Positions 1-6,696 of a DNA stretch of 10,357 nucleotides are shown in pieces. A program made the position numbers and the translations under genes. Every line of letters starts with the position of its first letter. The stretch's first letter is position 1. Below the pieces are notes generated by a model that saw only the letters and a list, made by a program, of their open reading frames with translations, made no database searches and had not been told where the DNA came from. The DNA is from Candidatus Sigynarchaeota archaeon (GTDB lineage Archaea > Asgardarchaeota > Jordarchaeia > Jordarchaeales > Jordarchaeaceae), in NCBI GenBank assembly GCA_030587505.1, contig JAUQYY010000306.1, positions 1 through 10,357 on the forward strand, in the 5' to 3' direction.

Positions 1-2
1 GA

Positions 3-284
3 ATAAAGCCGGATACCCGAAACATTGGAGTGATCCTGATAGGAAACACCATGAATGTTCTTCGCGAGGTCCACAAAAAAATTCTGTTAATCACTAAGGG
101 TGAGGAGAATGACGCTATTTTGACAATTAGTAGCAGAGCTAAATTCGATAAAATTCGTAGCTTCTTCCGAATCACCGAAACGGAACTACATACAATGTGT
201 GGTTCAGAAGAATGGACTTCTTGCATTGACACCCTAACAAAATATTGTATTGAACGATCCTCATTACTCGTTTTACAAAGGTAA
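3..284 (+). CDS. hypothetical protein, C-terminal part or small protein (open to window edge)
   Basis: I do not recognise this family. The frame has no stop back to the first bases of the window, so it may be the 3' end of a longer gene. If it starts inside the window, the candidates are GTG at 30 (84 codons) and ATG at 51, the latter with a weak AGGA about 7 bases upstream. The readable part is a soluble, mixed alpha/beta-looking sequence with a hydrophobic strand (GVILIG), a basic stretch (HKKILLIT), and three cysteines in the last 30 residues without a metal-site spacing. There are no membrane segments. It ends with TAA at 282 and converges on the Sua5-family gene with only 40 bases between. 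Codon use looks like coding sequence and there is no better frame on either strand, so I think it is real, but no function is proposed. Confidence 0.45.
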   Translation: MKPDTRNIGVILIGNTMNVLREVHKKILLITKGEENDAILTISSRAKFDKIRSFFRITETELHTMCGSEEWTSCIDTLTKYCIERSSLLVLQR

Positions 285-324
285 ATTCTGCGACATAGCT
301 TCAGATAATTCTCGTATAAACATA

Positions 325-966
325 TTATTCTTTTACTCGATTTTTTAAGACTCTTTTGATCGATTGACGACTGATGCATCCTTCCCGAAGAATAACTGGT
401 GGCTTCTCGGTTAGGTCAATTATCGTGGAAGGCTTTTTGCTCAACACTTCTCCACCGTCAAGTATCATATCTACCTCGCTTCCGATTTGGGCTTGAACTT
501 GATGCGCGTTTAATGCTGGAGGCTTACCCGAAATGTTGGCACTTGTTCCAATTAAGGTTCCACCGATGTGCTTGGCTAATAGTTGTGGGACTTTGTGTGC
601 TGGAACCCTAATAGCTATGCTGTCCCTATTCCCTGTGACGATACGCGGTATTTCGATACGGGGTTTCAGAACTAGCGTTAACGCACCCGGCCAAAATTTC
701 TTTGAAAGTAACTCGGCTTCTGGTGTAAATTCCGCTGTTCTTCTTGCAACGTTTTTGTCCGGTACAAGTATCGGCAACCCTAATTCTTTGCTTCTCTTCT
801 TTGTTTTCAACAAGTTCTCAACCGCGCTTGTGTTAAAAGGGTCGGCACCCAAGCCGTAGACCGTATCTGTTGGGTACGCTACCAATTTACCCTCTCTAAG
901 TAAGTTCCCTGCTTCCCTGATTAATCTCATATTCGGTTTTTCTGGACTTATCTTAACTATTCTCAA
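325..966 (-). CDS. Sua5/YrdC/TsaC-family threonylcarbamoyl-AMP synthase
   Basis: This enzyme makes threonylcarbamoyl-AMP from threonine, bicarbonate and ATP. That is the first step of the t6A modification at position 37 of tRNAs reading ANN codons; the Kae1/KEOPS complex performs the transfer. The family pattern is clear. The N-terminal part has the VAYPTDTVYGLG strand-loop (about residues 29-40), followed by a basic KKRSKELGLPI segment that binds nucleotide and substrate. TSANISG lies near residues 141-147 and KPSTIIDLT near 178-186. At 213 residues it is the short YrdC/TsaC form, without the extra C-terminal domain of full Sua5. The start is TTG at 966. A GGAG lies about 12 bases upstream, and the residues before the in-frame ATG at 930 (ISPEKPN) look like the normal archaeal Sua5 N-terminus, so the longer form is preferred. 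It is divergent from the nucleotidyltransferase gene. Confidence 0.93.
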   Translation of the reverse strand: MRIVKISPEKPNMRLIREAGNLLREGKLVAYPTDTVYGLGADPFNTSAVENLLKTKKRSKELGLPILVPDKNVARRTAEFTPEAELLSKKFWPGALTLVLKPRIEIPRIVTGNRDSIAIRVPAHKVPQLLAKHIGGTLIGTSANISGKPPALNAHQVQAQIGSEVDMILDGGEVLSKKPSTIIDLTEKPPVILREGCISRQSIKRVLKNRVKE

Positions 967-986
967 TCTGGTGCTCGTCTCCGCTT

Positions 987-997
987 GTTAATTATTT
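987..997. promoter_or_regulatory. candidate shared AT-rich TATA region between divergent genes
   Basis: The 108 bases between the divergent starts at 966 and 1075 contain a near-symmetric TTAATTATTT element. Read on the plus strand it could place a transcript start near 1018-1022, upstream of the GAGGT ribosome site at 1062. Read on the minus strand, where it is preceded by purines and AAAs resembling a BRE, it would start transcription close to the TTG at 966. A second plus-strand TATA-like TTTTATTAA at 1046-1054 would put the start at about the TTG itself and leave out the ribosome site, so it is less attractive. This is inference from spacing only. Confidence 0.3.
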
Positions 998-1061
998 CAA
1001 AAGGAAACTGTAATAAGCTACTTCTCACTAACGAAACTCAGATCCTTTTATTAACCTTTTC

Positions 1062-1066
1062 GAGGT
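1062..1066 (+). promoter_or_regulatory. Shine-Dalgarno site that fixes the start of the nucleotidyltransferase
   Basis: GAGGT at 1062-1066 lies eight bases before TTG at 1075. That start gives an N-terminus of the form MEAVILAAGKGERM, exactly where this enzyme family begins. The longer reading from TTG at 985 adds 30 residues with no family counterpart and no ribosome site. Confidence 0.7.
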
Positions 1067-1074
1067 CTGTCGAG

Positions 1075-2106
1075 TTGGAAGCCGTAATACTGGCTGCAGG
1101 CAAAGGCGAAAGAATGGGCGCAATCTCCCGATTTGTCCCCAAACCACTTATTCCAATAGCCAATCGTTCAATAATTGAGCACCTGCTCCTAGCGTACAAA
1201 AAGGCGGGTGTATCCAATTTCATAATTGTGACAGGACACTTAGGAAACCAGATAAGGAAACATCTAGGAGACGGATCAGAACAAGGCATATCCATAAGAT
1301 ACACACACTCACGAAACTATGAGCTAGGCCCCATACACTCCCTACTCGCAGCCGAGACTGAAATTTCTACAAATTATTTTTTCGTTAGTCCCGCTGATTT
1401 TATAATAGACCCGCTAGCAATTCGAACAGTAAAGAAAAAACATTCAAAAAAGGGAATAACGATAGCTGTGGACACCTCCTCACACTCGAGGTCTGGAACC
1501 ATAGTGTACACATGCCCCACCAGCATAAAATATGGCAGAGTCTCCGGTTTCTGCGAACCAATTCTCAAAGGTGGGGAGCCCCACCTATGTGTGAGTCTCC
1601 TCTTATGTAACACCACGATTTTCAAATATATTTACAGGACACTAGAAAACGGGTCGAATGTCCTTCTAGACGCGTTAAACTTGTTTATTCGCTGTGGCCA
1701 TCTAGTTTGCTTCGTTGATGTTTCCGAAAACTTTTGGTTCGATATAGACACCCTTTCAGATGTAATTCACGCTAATGCCTTTGCACTTAGAAGTGGACTA
1801 GTCCCTCAAAATAATTTTTATATCAAACATCCCAACCAGTTGATGGGGCCTCTAAAGAGTAAATTGAATGTTACTCTGGATAGAACCTCTCTTATTCATG
1901 GTCCAGCTATAATTGGACCAAACTGTCAAATCGGGCCAAAAAGCAGGGTAGGTCCTTTTGTATCTATTACGGGTGATTGTGAGATTCCTTCTGGTACCAC
2001 GATTCAGAACTCCCTGGTGTTCGGAGAAGCTGTCATTGAGGAAAACGATCACATCTCAAACGCAGTATTGTATAACAACATGATGCTTCAAAGCGTTAAG
2101 GTGTGA
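1075..2106 (+). CDS. nucleotidyltransferase with C-terminal left-handed beta-helix, partner of a CDP-alcohol phosphotransferase
   Basis: This 343-residue cytoplasmic enzyme transfers a nucleotidyl group from an NTP to a sugar or polyol phosphate, releasing pyrophosphate. The N-terminal Rossmann-like domain shows the signature LAAGKGERMG (residues 6-15), then KPLIPI near 24-29, which binds the nucleotide and phosphate, and PADFI near residue 107, with the metal-binding Asp. From about residue 255 there are hexapeptide repeats (IIGPNCQIGP, VGPFVSITG, SLVFGEAVI) forming a left-handed beta-helix tail, as in archaeal sugar-1-phosphate nucleotidyltransferases. Its stop codon overlaps the start of the CDP-alcohol phosphotransferase. 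This suggests that it makes the activated head group, for example CDP-inositol as in the archaeal IPCT/DIPP-synthase system. IPCTs do not usually carry a hexapeptide tail, so a UTP- or dTTP-using sugar enzyme is also possible. The fold is secure; the substrate is not. Confidence 0.85.
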   Translation: MEAVILAAGKGERMGAISRFVPKPLIPIANRSIIEHLLLAYKKAGVSNFIIVTGHLGNQIRKHLGDGSEQGISIRYTHSRNYELGPIHSLLAAETEISTNYFFVSPADFIIDPLAIRTVKKKHSKKGITIAVDTSSHSRSGTIVYTCPTSIKYGRVSGFCEPILKGGEPHLCVSLLLCNTTIFKYIYRTLENGSNVLLDALNLFIRCGHLVCFVDVSENFWFDIDTLSDVIHANAFALRSGLVPQNNFYIKHPNQLMGPLKSKLNVTLDRTSLIHGPAIIGPNCQIGPKSRVGPFVSITGDCEIPSGTTIQNSLVFGEAVIEENDHISNAVLYNNMMLQSVKV

Positions 2107-2732
2107 GTGAACCGTTGCCCTCCAGATATAGGATCAGGCGTATCTTTGGACCCCTAGTTCTCAGACTGGCTCGGGCGTTTGCAAAAATAGGTTTTACTCC
2201 AAATCAAGTCACAATACTCGCATTGATTCTATCCGTGTCTGCATTCTTTACACTTTCACTTGGTTTTCCCGTTCTCTACGGGGTTTTGGTATTTTCTTCG
2301 GGTCTATTGGACGGAGTGGACGGCGCCTTGGCTAAGATTACTGGCTCCGCCTCCTCCAAGGGTGGTTTTCTAGACTCTCTGACTGATAGATACTCAGATG
2401 TCGTTGTACTCCTTGGTTTTCTCTTTTGGGATGATGCTTCAAGCTTCTACTTTTTGCTCCCATTTAACCTTTGGGTGGTAATTTCTGTTGCAGGATTCCT
2501 AATGGTAAGCTACGTAAGGTCAAAGGGTGAATCTTACGGTCTAGACCTGGATCGCGGAATAGCTGCCAGGTCCGAAAGGCTTCTCATAATTTCCCTGTCC
2601 TCAATTCTATACCTAGTAGACGGCGAATTTCCAATGTATGGCCTTATCCTTGCGGGTATACTCGCGAACTTAACCGCACTGTACCGTGTGGCAATAGCCG
2701 TCAGAGACCTGCGTAGAAAGAATACTGCGTGA
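2103..2732 (+). CDS. CDP-alcohol phosphatidyltransferase family membrane enzyme (DIPP/archaetidylinositol-phosphate synthase-like)
   Basis: This integral membrane enzyme joins a CDP-activated alcohol to a second hydroxyl or phosphate acceptor, releasing CMP. The catalytic motif D-x2-D-G-x2-A-x9-G-x3-D-x3-D is complete: DGVDGALAK, eight residues, then GGFLDSLTDRY. The residue after the motif Ala is Lys rather than the usual Arg. Downstream SYVRSKGE and ARSERLL match conserved positions of the inositol-type branch. I count about five or six hydrophobic segments in 209 residues. The start is GTG at 2103, overlapping the previous stop by four bases (GTGA), so the two proteins are translationally coupled. 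This arrangement is a split version of the fused IPCT-DIPPS enzyme known from Archaeoglobus. The product could be di-myo-inositol-phosphate or an archaeol-based lipid such as archaetidylinositol phosphate; sequence alone does not decide. Confidence 0.87.
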   Translation: MSEPLPSRYRIRRIFGPLVLRLARAFAKIGFTPNQVTILALILSVSAFFTLSLGFPVLYGVLVFSSGLLDGVDGALAKITGSASSKGGFLDSLTDRYSDVVVLLGFLFWDDASSFYFLLPFNLWVVISVAGFLMVSYVRSKGESYGLDLDRGIAARSERLLIISLSSILYLVDGEFPMYGLILAGILANLTALYRVAIAVRDLRRKNTA

Positions 2733-2758
2733 ATCGGTTTGAGGCGATTGGAAAAGGG

Positions 2759-2780
2759 CTTGTTATCCTTACAAGTTTTT
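2759..2780 (+). terminator. candidate stem plus T-run terminator after the lipid/solute pair
   Basis: A five-base-pair stem CTTGT/ACAAG (2759-2763 with 2771-2775, seven-base loop) is followed at once by five T residues, 26 bases after the stop at 2732. Archaeal termination depends mainly on T-runs, so this is a plausible end for the two-gene transcript. The stem is short. A second small hairpin, TGCTT/AAGCA (2801-2805 with 2810-2814), lies downstream without a T-run. Confidence 0.4.
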
Positions 2781-2814
2781 GAATGGTTAAACCGTAAAAC
2801 TGCTTTTTGAAGCA

Positions 2815-2827
2815 AAAAATAATAAAC
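2815..2827 (+). promoter_or_regulatory. weak candidate TATA box for the coenzyme M cluster
   Basis: An A-rich AATAATAAA element preceded by an A-run lies about 85-95 bases before the comD start, in the only sizeable gap (179 bases) upstream of the cluster. It would give a leader of about 60 bases. AGAAAAATTTCT near 2855-2866 is an alternative. Neither is a strong match to the archaeal consensus. Confidence 0.25.
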
Positions 2828-2911
2828 CGAAAATTCTAGCTAAAGAGTAAACCAGAAAAATTTCTAACATCTCCCGTTATTTGATTAGCTTTCATAAAGG
2901 GGTGGCATCCT

Positions 2912-3424
2912 ATGCTTTCTAAAATTCTTTTTGGCGAACTCATCCGGTTTGGTGTTAATTTCGCCGTTTCAGTGCCTAGTAGCCTTTTCAGAAATCTCCT
3001 GCGCATGTTGGAAACCGCAACTGAAATAGTGCACATTCCTGTAACTCGCGAGGAGGAGGGAGTAGGAGTGGCTGCGGGAGCGTACCTCGGGGGTAAAACA
3101 CCTGCTTTAATCATACAGAACAGCGGCCTAGGCAACTCCATTAACGCTCTCGCTTCTCTCAACATGGTTTTCAAAATCCCTCTTCTGCTCCTCATAGCTC
3201 AGCGTGGTGGAAAGGGGGAACGTATCCCTGCGCAAATACCCATGGGAATGGCTACGCCTCACCTGCTCAACGCTATAGGCATTCCTCACTACACACCGAA
3301 GAGTGCTAAGCAGATACCTAAAGCTTTCCAAAAAGCAAAAAAATGGTTCCACACACATCTAACTCCAGCAGCAGTCTTGATAAAGATGGAACTGATGAAA
3401 AATGAAAAGAATAGAAGCGATTAG
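2912..3424 (+). CDS. comD: sulfopyruvate decarboxylase, alpha subunit
   Basis: With ComE this forms a thiamine-diphosphate enzyme that decarboxylates 3-sulfopyruvate to sulfoacetaldehyde, the next-to-last step of coenzyme M synthesis. The 170 residues make up the pyrimidine-binding half. TREEEG (45-50) carries the Glu that activates the cofactor, then GVAAGAYLGGK and IIQNSGLGNSINAL (68-80), a run typical of sulfopyruvate and phosphonopyruvate decarboxylases. The length fits the separate alpha subunit of methanogens. The start is ATG at 2912 with a strong AAGGGG around 2896-2901. The last 23 bases overlap comE in another frame, so the two chains are coupled and probably made in equal amounts. 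A phosphonopyruvate decarboxylase is the main alternative, but it is usually a single chain and the comA/comB neighbours argue for sulfopyruvate. Confidence 0.92.
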   Translation: MLSKILFGELIRFGVNFAVSVPSSLFRNLLRMLETATEIVHIPVTREEEGVGVAAGAYLGGKTPALIIQNSGLGNSINALASLNMVFKIPLLLLIAQRGGKGERIPAQIPMGMATPHLLNAIGIPHYTPKSAKQIPKAFQKAKKWFHTHLTPAAVLIKMELMKNEKNRSD

Positions 3425-3962
3425 AATCATAACCAAAGAACTTAAACACGAGTTAGTGGTATGCAATCTCGGTTTTCCCTCTAGAGAACTTTACAGCGTG
3501 AAGGATAGACCCGAAAACTTTTACATGCTAGGCTCGATGGGTTTAGCGTCCTCCATAGGGTTAGGTCTCTCCTTGTGTACTACGAAGCGTGTTGTAGTCA
3601 TGGATGGAGACGGCTCAATTCTAATGAATCTGGGCTCTCTAGTAACAATAGCAAACCAGTCCCCCAGAAATTTGACATTAATTATTTTTGATAACGAGGC
3701 CTATGGATCAACAGGAGGGCAACCGAGCTATACCGGAGGTAAAACAGATTTAGCGGCACTAGCGGTTGCTGCGGGAATTGAAAATGTCCTAGTTGTGGAT
3801 TCACCTCAAAATCTAAGGGCAGCTTACCGAGAATCCGAAAAAGACTTAACGGTAATTATTGTAAAAGTCGAGAAACAAAACGCTAACGTACCTGTAATAG
3901 ATATCCCCCCCGAAGAAATAAAGAATAGATTTCTAAAAGCAGTAAGAACTCACGTAGCGTGA
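3402..3962 (+). CDS. comE: sulfopyruvate decarboxylase, beta subunit
   Basis: This is the pyrophosphate-binding half of the ComDE enzyme. The thiamine-diphosphate and Mg motif begins with GDGS at residues 69-72 and closes with FDNEAYGSTGGQ at 96-107. The usual NN at the end of the motif is DN, as in many members of this family. The 186-residue chain is the expected size for a stand-alone beta subunit. The start ATG at 3402 lies inside comD, with only a weak GATGG upstream, so translation probably depends on ribosomes finishing comD. Its stop TGA is overlapped by a GTG that could start a 38-codon ORF. The active dimer needs ComD, since the cofactor sits between the two chains. Confidence 0.92.
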   Translation: MKRIEAIRIITKELKHELVVCNLGFPSRELYSVKDRPENFYMLGSMGLASSIGLGLSLCTTKRVVVMDGDGSILMNLGSLVTIANQSPRNLTLIIFDNEAYGSTGGQPSYTGGKTDLAALAVAAGIENVLVVDSPQNLRAAYRESEKDLTVIIVKVEKQNANVPVIDIPPEEIKNRFLKAVRTHVA

Positions 3963-4075
3963 ATCCATGGTACATCCTTGCGAATAATGATTTCAACAAA
4001 GATGCGGAAAAGTTGCTAAAAACCACTACGGAGCTGAGCTCTCCCTATGAGACAAAAGGAAATTCAAATAATTAA
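3959..4075 (+). CDS. possible 38-residue small protein between comE and the COG1900 gene
   Basis: A short frame starts with GTG at 3959, overlapping the comE stop by four bases (GTGA). This is the same coupling seen at 2103. It ends with TAA at 4073-4075, inside the start of the next gene. The predicted peptide begins MNPWYILANN, then has an acidic/basic helix-like part (DFNKDAEKLLK) and a polar Asn/Ser-rich tail. It looks more like protein than a random frame, and it fills the 84-base gap that would otherwise be the largest break in the cluster. I do not recognise it. It may be a real coupled microprotein, or chance; the last 29 bases overlap the next gene, and no strong ribosome site is present. 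Confidence 0.3.
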   Translation: MNPWYILANNDFNKDAEKLLKTTTELSSPYETKGNSNN

Positions 4076-5351
4076 TAAAAAGATTGAAAAGGGTGAAGCT
4101 GTCGTAATGACCGCGGAGGAGCTCTGTAATCTCGTTCGCGGCGGGGAGCGCTTAACCGTAGACGATGTTGATGTGGTAACCTCTGCAACGAAGGCTCTGA
4201 TGAGCGGCACCTTGGCGGTCTTTACTATCCCTGTCGCTGAGAGAGGGGCTTTCCACAGAGCGAAGGCTCTATGGCTTAACGGAATCCCCGCTTATCCTGG
4301 ACCATGTCCAAATGAGCGGCTGGGATTGGTGGATGCAATTCTGTATGGTACAGCCCACAGCATAACCTATCCCAATTATGGTGGAGGCCACCTGTTCAGA
4401 GAGATGGTGGAGAGGAAACAAATAGAAGTGGAAGTGGAAACCACCGATGGTAAAAGGCTCACAACAACCTCAACCTTAGACGAGATGCTTTTCGCTCGAA
4501 TGATAACCACTCGCAGCGTATGCAAAAACTATGCTGCATTTATAAATCCGCGAAAAGAAACTGTTAAAACCATTTTCAGTGTAGCAGGAATGAGAGGGCC
4601 GTATCTTGAAGCAACAGTGTGTGGCTGCGGGGAATTAAATCCTATAGCTAAGGATCCTAACCTGGCGACGATAGGGATAGGGACAAAACTACTAATAAAT
4701 GGAGCGGAGGGATACGTTTTGGGCCGCGGTACTCGCAGCAAACCCGATAATCCTAATCTTATGATTGCGGCAGATATGTTTGATATGAAACCAGCGTACA
4801 TGGGTGGGTTTAAAACCTCTCAAGGCCCCGAGGTTATAGTTTCATGCGCGATTCCGATACCGATTACCAGTCAGGCAGTACTAGAAGCAACTATGGTTAC
4901 AGATGAAAAATTTTCCCTCCCCGTAATGGATGTTCATAACCGTGAAATCATAACCTATTCAAAATATTCTGATGCGTGGCAGGGGAATGACCTGGTTGTA
5001 AAATATCACAGGAATAAATGTGTGACCCCTACAGGAGAGAAGAGCTGCAATCTGGAGATTTGTCCGGTTGAATCCCTTTGTCCAACAGGTGCCTTCTCCT
5101 TGAAGAGGGGAATAGATCGTACTCTCTGCTTCAACTGCACGTTTTGCGTTCATACTTGTAAGCAGAACGCGTTCACTGCGAAAACGGGTAAAATCCCCAT
5201 AAATGGGAAGGAGATTCCGATCACGCTCCGCCAGTCTGACAGGCTGGGAGCTAGAAAATTGGCAATAGATTTAAAGAGAAGGATAGAGAAGGGAGAATTC
5301 CTACTGAGTGAACCTGTCGAAAGGATATCCTTTTTAAGGTCAAAAAGTTAA
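4047..5351 (+). CDS. comF: COG1900/HcyBio-domain protein fused to a 2x[4Fe-4S] ferredoxin; candidate coenzyme M-forming enzyme (ComF-like)
   Basis: This 434-residue soluble protein is the candidate for turning sulfoacetaldehyde into coenzyme M by reductive sulfur insertion. COG1900 proteins make homocysteine from aspartate semialdehyde in methanogens, and a relative has been assigned to the final CoM step. Residues 1-320 are the HcyBio domain: INKKIEKGEAVVMTAEEL at the start, PCPNERLG around Cys87, and VCGCGELNP with Cys192 and Cys194. A persulfide-carrying Cys is expected among these. The C-terminal part is ferredoxin-like. Cys334, Cys339 and Cys345-Pro form one irregular set, and Cys361, Cys364, Cys367 and Cys371 form a classic CxxCxxCxxxC. 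In homocysteine systems the ferredoxin is often a separate protein; here it is fused. The start is ATG at 4047, with GGAG 13 bases upstream. Homocysteine synthesis is the alternative; comDE, comA and comB beside it favour CoM. Confidence 0.85.
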   Translation: MRQKEIQIINKKIEKGEAVVMTAEELCNLVRGGERLTVDDVDVVTSATKALMSGTLAVFTIPVAERGAFHRAKALWLNGIPAYPGPCPNERLGLVDAILYGTAHSITYPNYGGGHLFREMVERKQIEVEVETTDGKRLTTTSTLDEMLFARMITTRSVCKNYAAFINPRKETVKTIFSVAGMRGPYLEATVCGCGELNPIAKDPNLATIGIGTKLLINGAEGYVLGRGTRSKPDNPNLMIAADMFDMKPAYMGGFKTSQGPEVIVSCAIPIPITSQAVLEATMVTDEKFSLPVMDVHNREIITYSKYSDAWQGNDLVVKYHRNKCVTPTGEKSCNLEICPVESLCPTGAFSLKRGIDRTLCFNCTFCVHTCKQNAFTAKTGKIPINGKEIPITLRQSDRLGARKLAIDLKRRIEKGEFLLSEPVERISFLRSKS

Positions 5352-5375
5352 AGCTCAAGGAACCACATAAGGGAG

Positions 5376-6650
5376 TTGATAGTTCTGCGAAGTATCCTGT
5401 ACGAGTGTTTTGAATGTGGCGCCCTCTCACCCGCGCTGGGGCATAAGACATCCTGTGATGAATGCGGAGGAATACTCCAGTACCATTATCCTAACCTACG
5501 CCCCCGAAAACTCAGTGATTTGACCGAGAGCGCCCTTCCCGGAATTTGGCTTTTTCAAAAGCTGCTTCCCGTGCTCAAGCCTGCGTCGAATATGATTTAT
5601 CTGGGTGAAGGAAGAACCAGCCTCTACGAAGACAAAGCGATTGCGAGACTTGTGGGACGTGAGGATGTTGATTTTCTCGTAAAGGACGAAAGCACTAACC
5701 CAACCGGAACCATAAAGGACAGAAGCGCTTCGGTAGCTCTCTCGGTTTACAAAGAAAGAAATATACAAAACATCACACTCTCAAGTACGGGAAACACCGC
5801 AACATCCTACGGATTATATAACCAAAAAGCCTACAAAAAATTGGCAATCTTCATACCTACAGATCAGGAGAACGTAGTTAACTTCGACGACGAAACCGAG
5901 AGAACTCATATCATACTAGTGAATGGACGCTACGTTGATGCTACCTCCCTCTCCATTAAGATGGCAGAAGAATCGCCATACATCCTTGATGGAGGATTCG
6001 CGAATCCAAACCAAATAGCTGGACTGGAAACCATGGCTTATGAAGTGTACTTCCAGCTTTACGAAAGATACGGAAAACAGGCAAGAACCCTTATGAACTC
6101 TGGAAAGGTTTGGTACCTTCACCCGACAGGTAGCGGAAACGGATTGCTCGCTTGGTACCAAGCGGTTGACCGCCTTAAAGAATACGGCTTTCTCAGAGAG
6201 TACATACACTTGATATGCGCACAACCCGAGGGATGCGCTTCGATAGTGGATCCAGCGCAAATAAATCAGGAAAGAGTAACACAGAGAATAACTTCTACAA
6301 CATGGGCAAAAACCATCGAAAACGAATATCCCAAACACTGCTACCCCTATGTCAAGTATGTAGTAAAAGAAACACAAGGAATATTTCATAAGGTAAGCGA
6401 AAAAAAATCCCGCGAACTCTACGAGGCTTCAGATAATCTCTTTGAAACCCAAATCATGCCCCCCACCGCCATAGCTATTCAAGCAGCAGTAGAACTCGCA
6501 GATCAATTCGACTCGGGTGATGTTGTAATAATTGGATACACTGGTGTGGAAAGAGAAAGAAAACACTATCGCTTCCAGAGAATCGGCCCCGTGTCAAAAG
6601 ACATAACTATTAACCAACTCTTGGAAGAAAATCCTCAACTGCTATACTAA
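5376..6650 (+). CDS. threonine synthase-like PLP enzyme in the CoM cluster (possible cysteate synthase)
   Basis: This is a fold-type II PLP enzyme of 424 residues. It begins with a zinc-ribbon-like pair, Cys11-x2-Cys14 and Cys27-x2-Cys30, as in archaeal threonine synthases. LGEGRTSL follows at 76-83. The PLP lysine is expected at Lys114 in NPTGTIKDR, SSTGNTATS is at 136-144, and the phosphate-binding loop TGSGNG is at 251-256. The C-terminal GYTGVERERKHYRF replaces the GHGLKD-type motif of ordinary threonine synthases, so substrate use may differ. Methanosarcina cysteate synthase (phosphoserine plus sulfite to cysteate) evolved from threonine synthase. Given its place between the COG1900 gene and comA, a cysteate-synthase-like role is my preferred guess, with plain threonine synthase as the alternative. 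The start is uncertain. TTG 5376 directly abuts the GGGAG at 5371-5375; a non-standard CTG at 5385 would have ideal spacing. Confidence 0.8.
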   Translation: MIVLRSILYECFECGALSPALGHKTSCDECGGILQYHYPNLRPRKLSDLTESALPGIWLFQKLLPVLKPASNMIYLGEGRTSLYEDKAIARLVGREDVDFLVKDESTNPTGTIKDRSASVALSVYKERNIQNITLSSTGNTATSYGLYNQKAYKKLAIFIPTDQENVVNFDDETERTHIILVNGRYVDATSLSIKMAEESPYILDGGFANPNQIAGLETMAYEVYFQLYERYGKQARTLMNSGKVWYLHPTGSGNGLLAWYQAVDRLKEYGFLREYIHLICAQPEGCASIVDPAQINQERVTQRITSTTWAKTIENEYPKHCYPYVKYVVKETQGIFHKVSEKKSRELYEASDNLFETQIMPPTAIAIQAAVELADQFDSGDVVIIGYTGVERERKHYRFQRIGPVSKDITINQLLEENPQLLY

Positions 6651-6696
6651 CCAAAACTGCCATAAAAACATCCTACTTTACTACCACTAGTTTTGA

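Noticed and set aside
985..1074. A 30-residue N-terminal extension of the nucleotidyltransferase from TTG 985.
   Set aside because: The family begins at the AVILAAG strand, and GAGGT at 1062 is placed correctly for TTG 1075.
2801..2814. TGCTT/AAGCA hairpin as a terminator.
   Set aside because: It is followed by A residues rather than T, and the stem at 2759-2775 with its T-run is the better candidate.
4031..4041. Palindrome GAGCTGAGCTC just before the COG1900 start, as a hairpin hiding the ribosome site.
   Set aside because: With one base between the arms it cannot fold as drawn; only three pairs could form with a usable loop. It also lies within the possible small ORF.
5376..6650. Naming the PLP enzyme cysteate synthase or ThrC outright.
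   Set aside because: It has the zinc-ribbon and NPTG-x2-KDR pattern of threonine synthases but a divergent C-terminal motif. It also does not show the CTFKE-type active-site sequence I recall for Methanosarcina cysteate synthase. The evidence does not settle the substrate.
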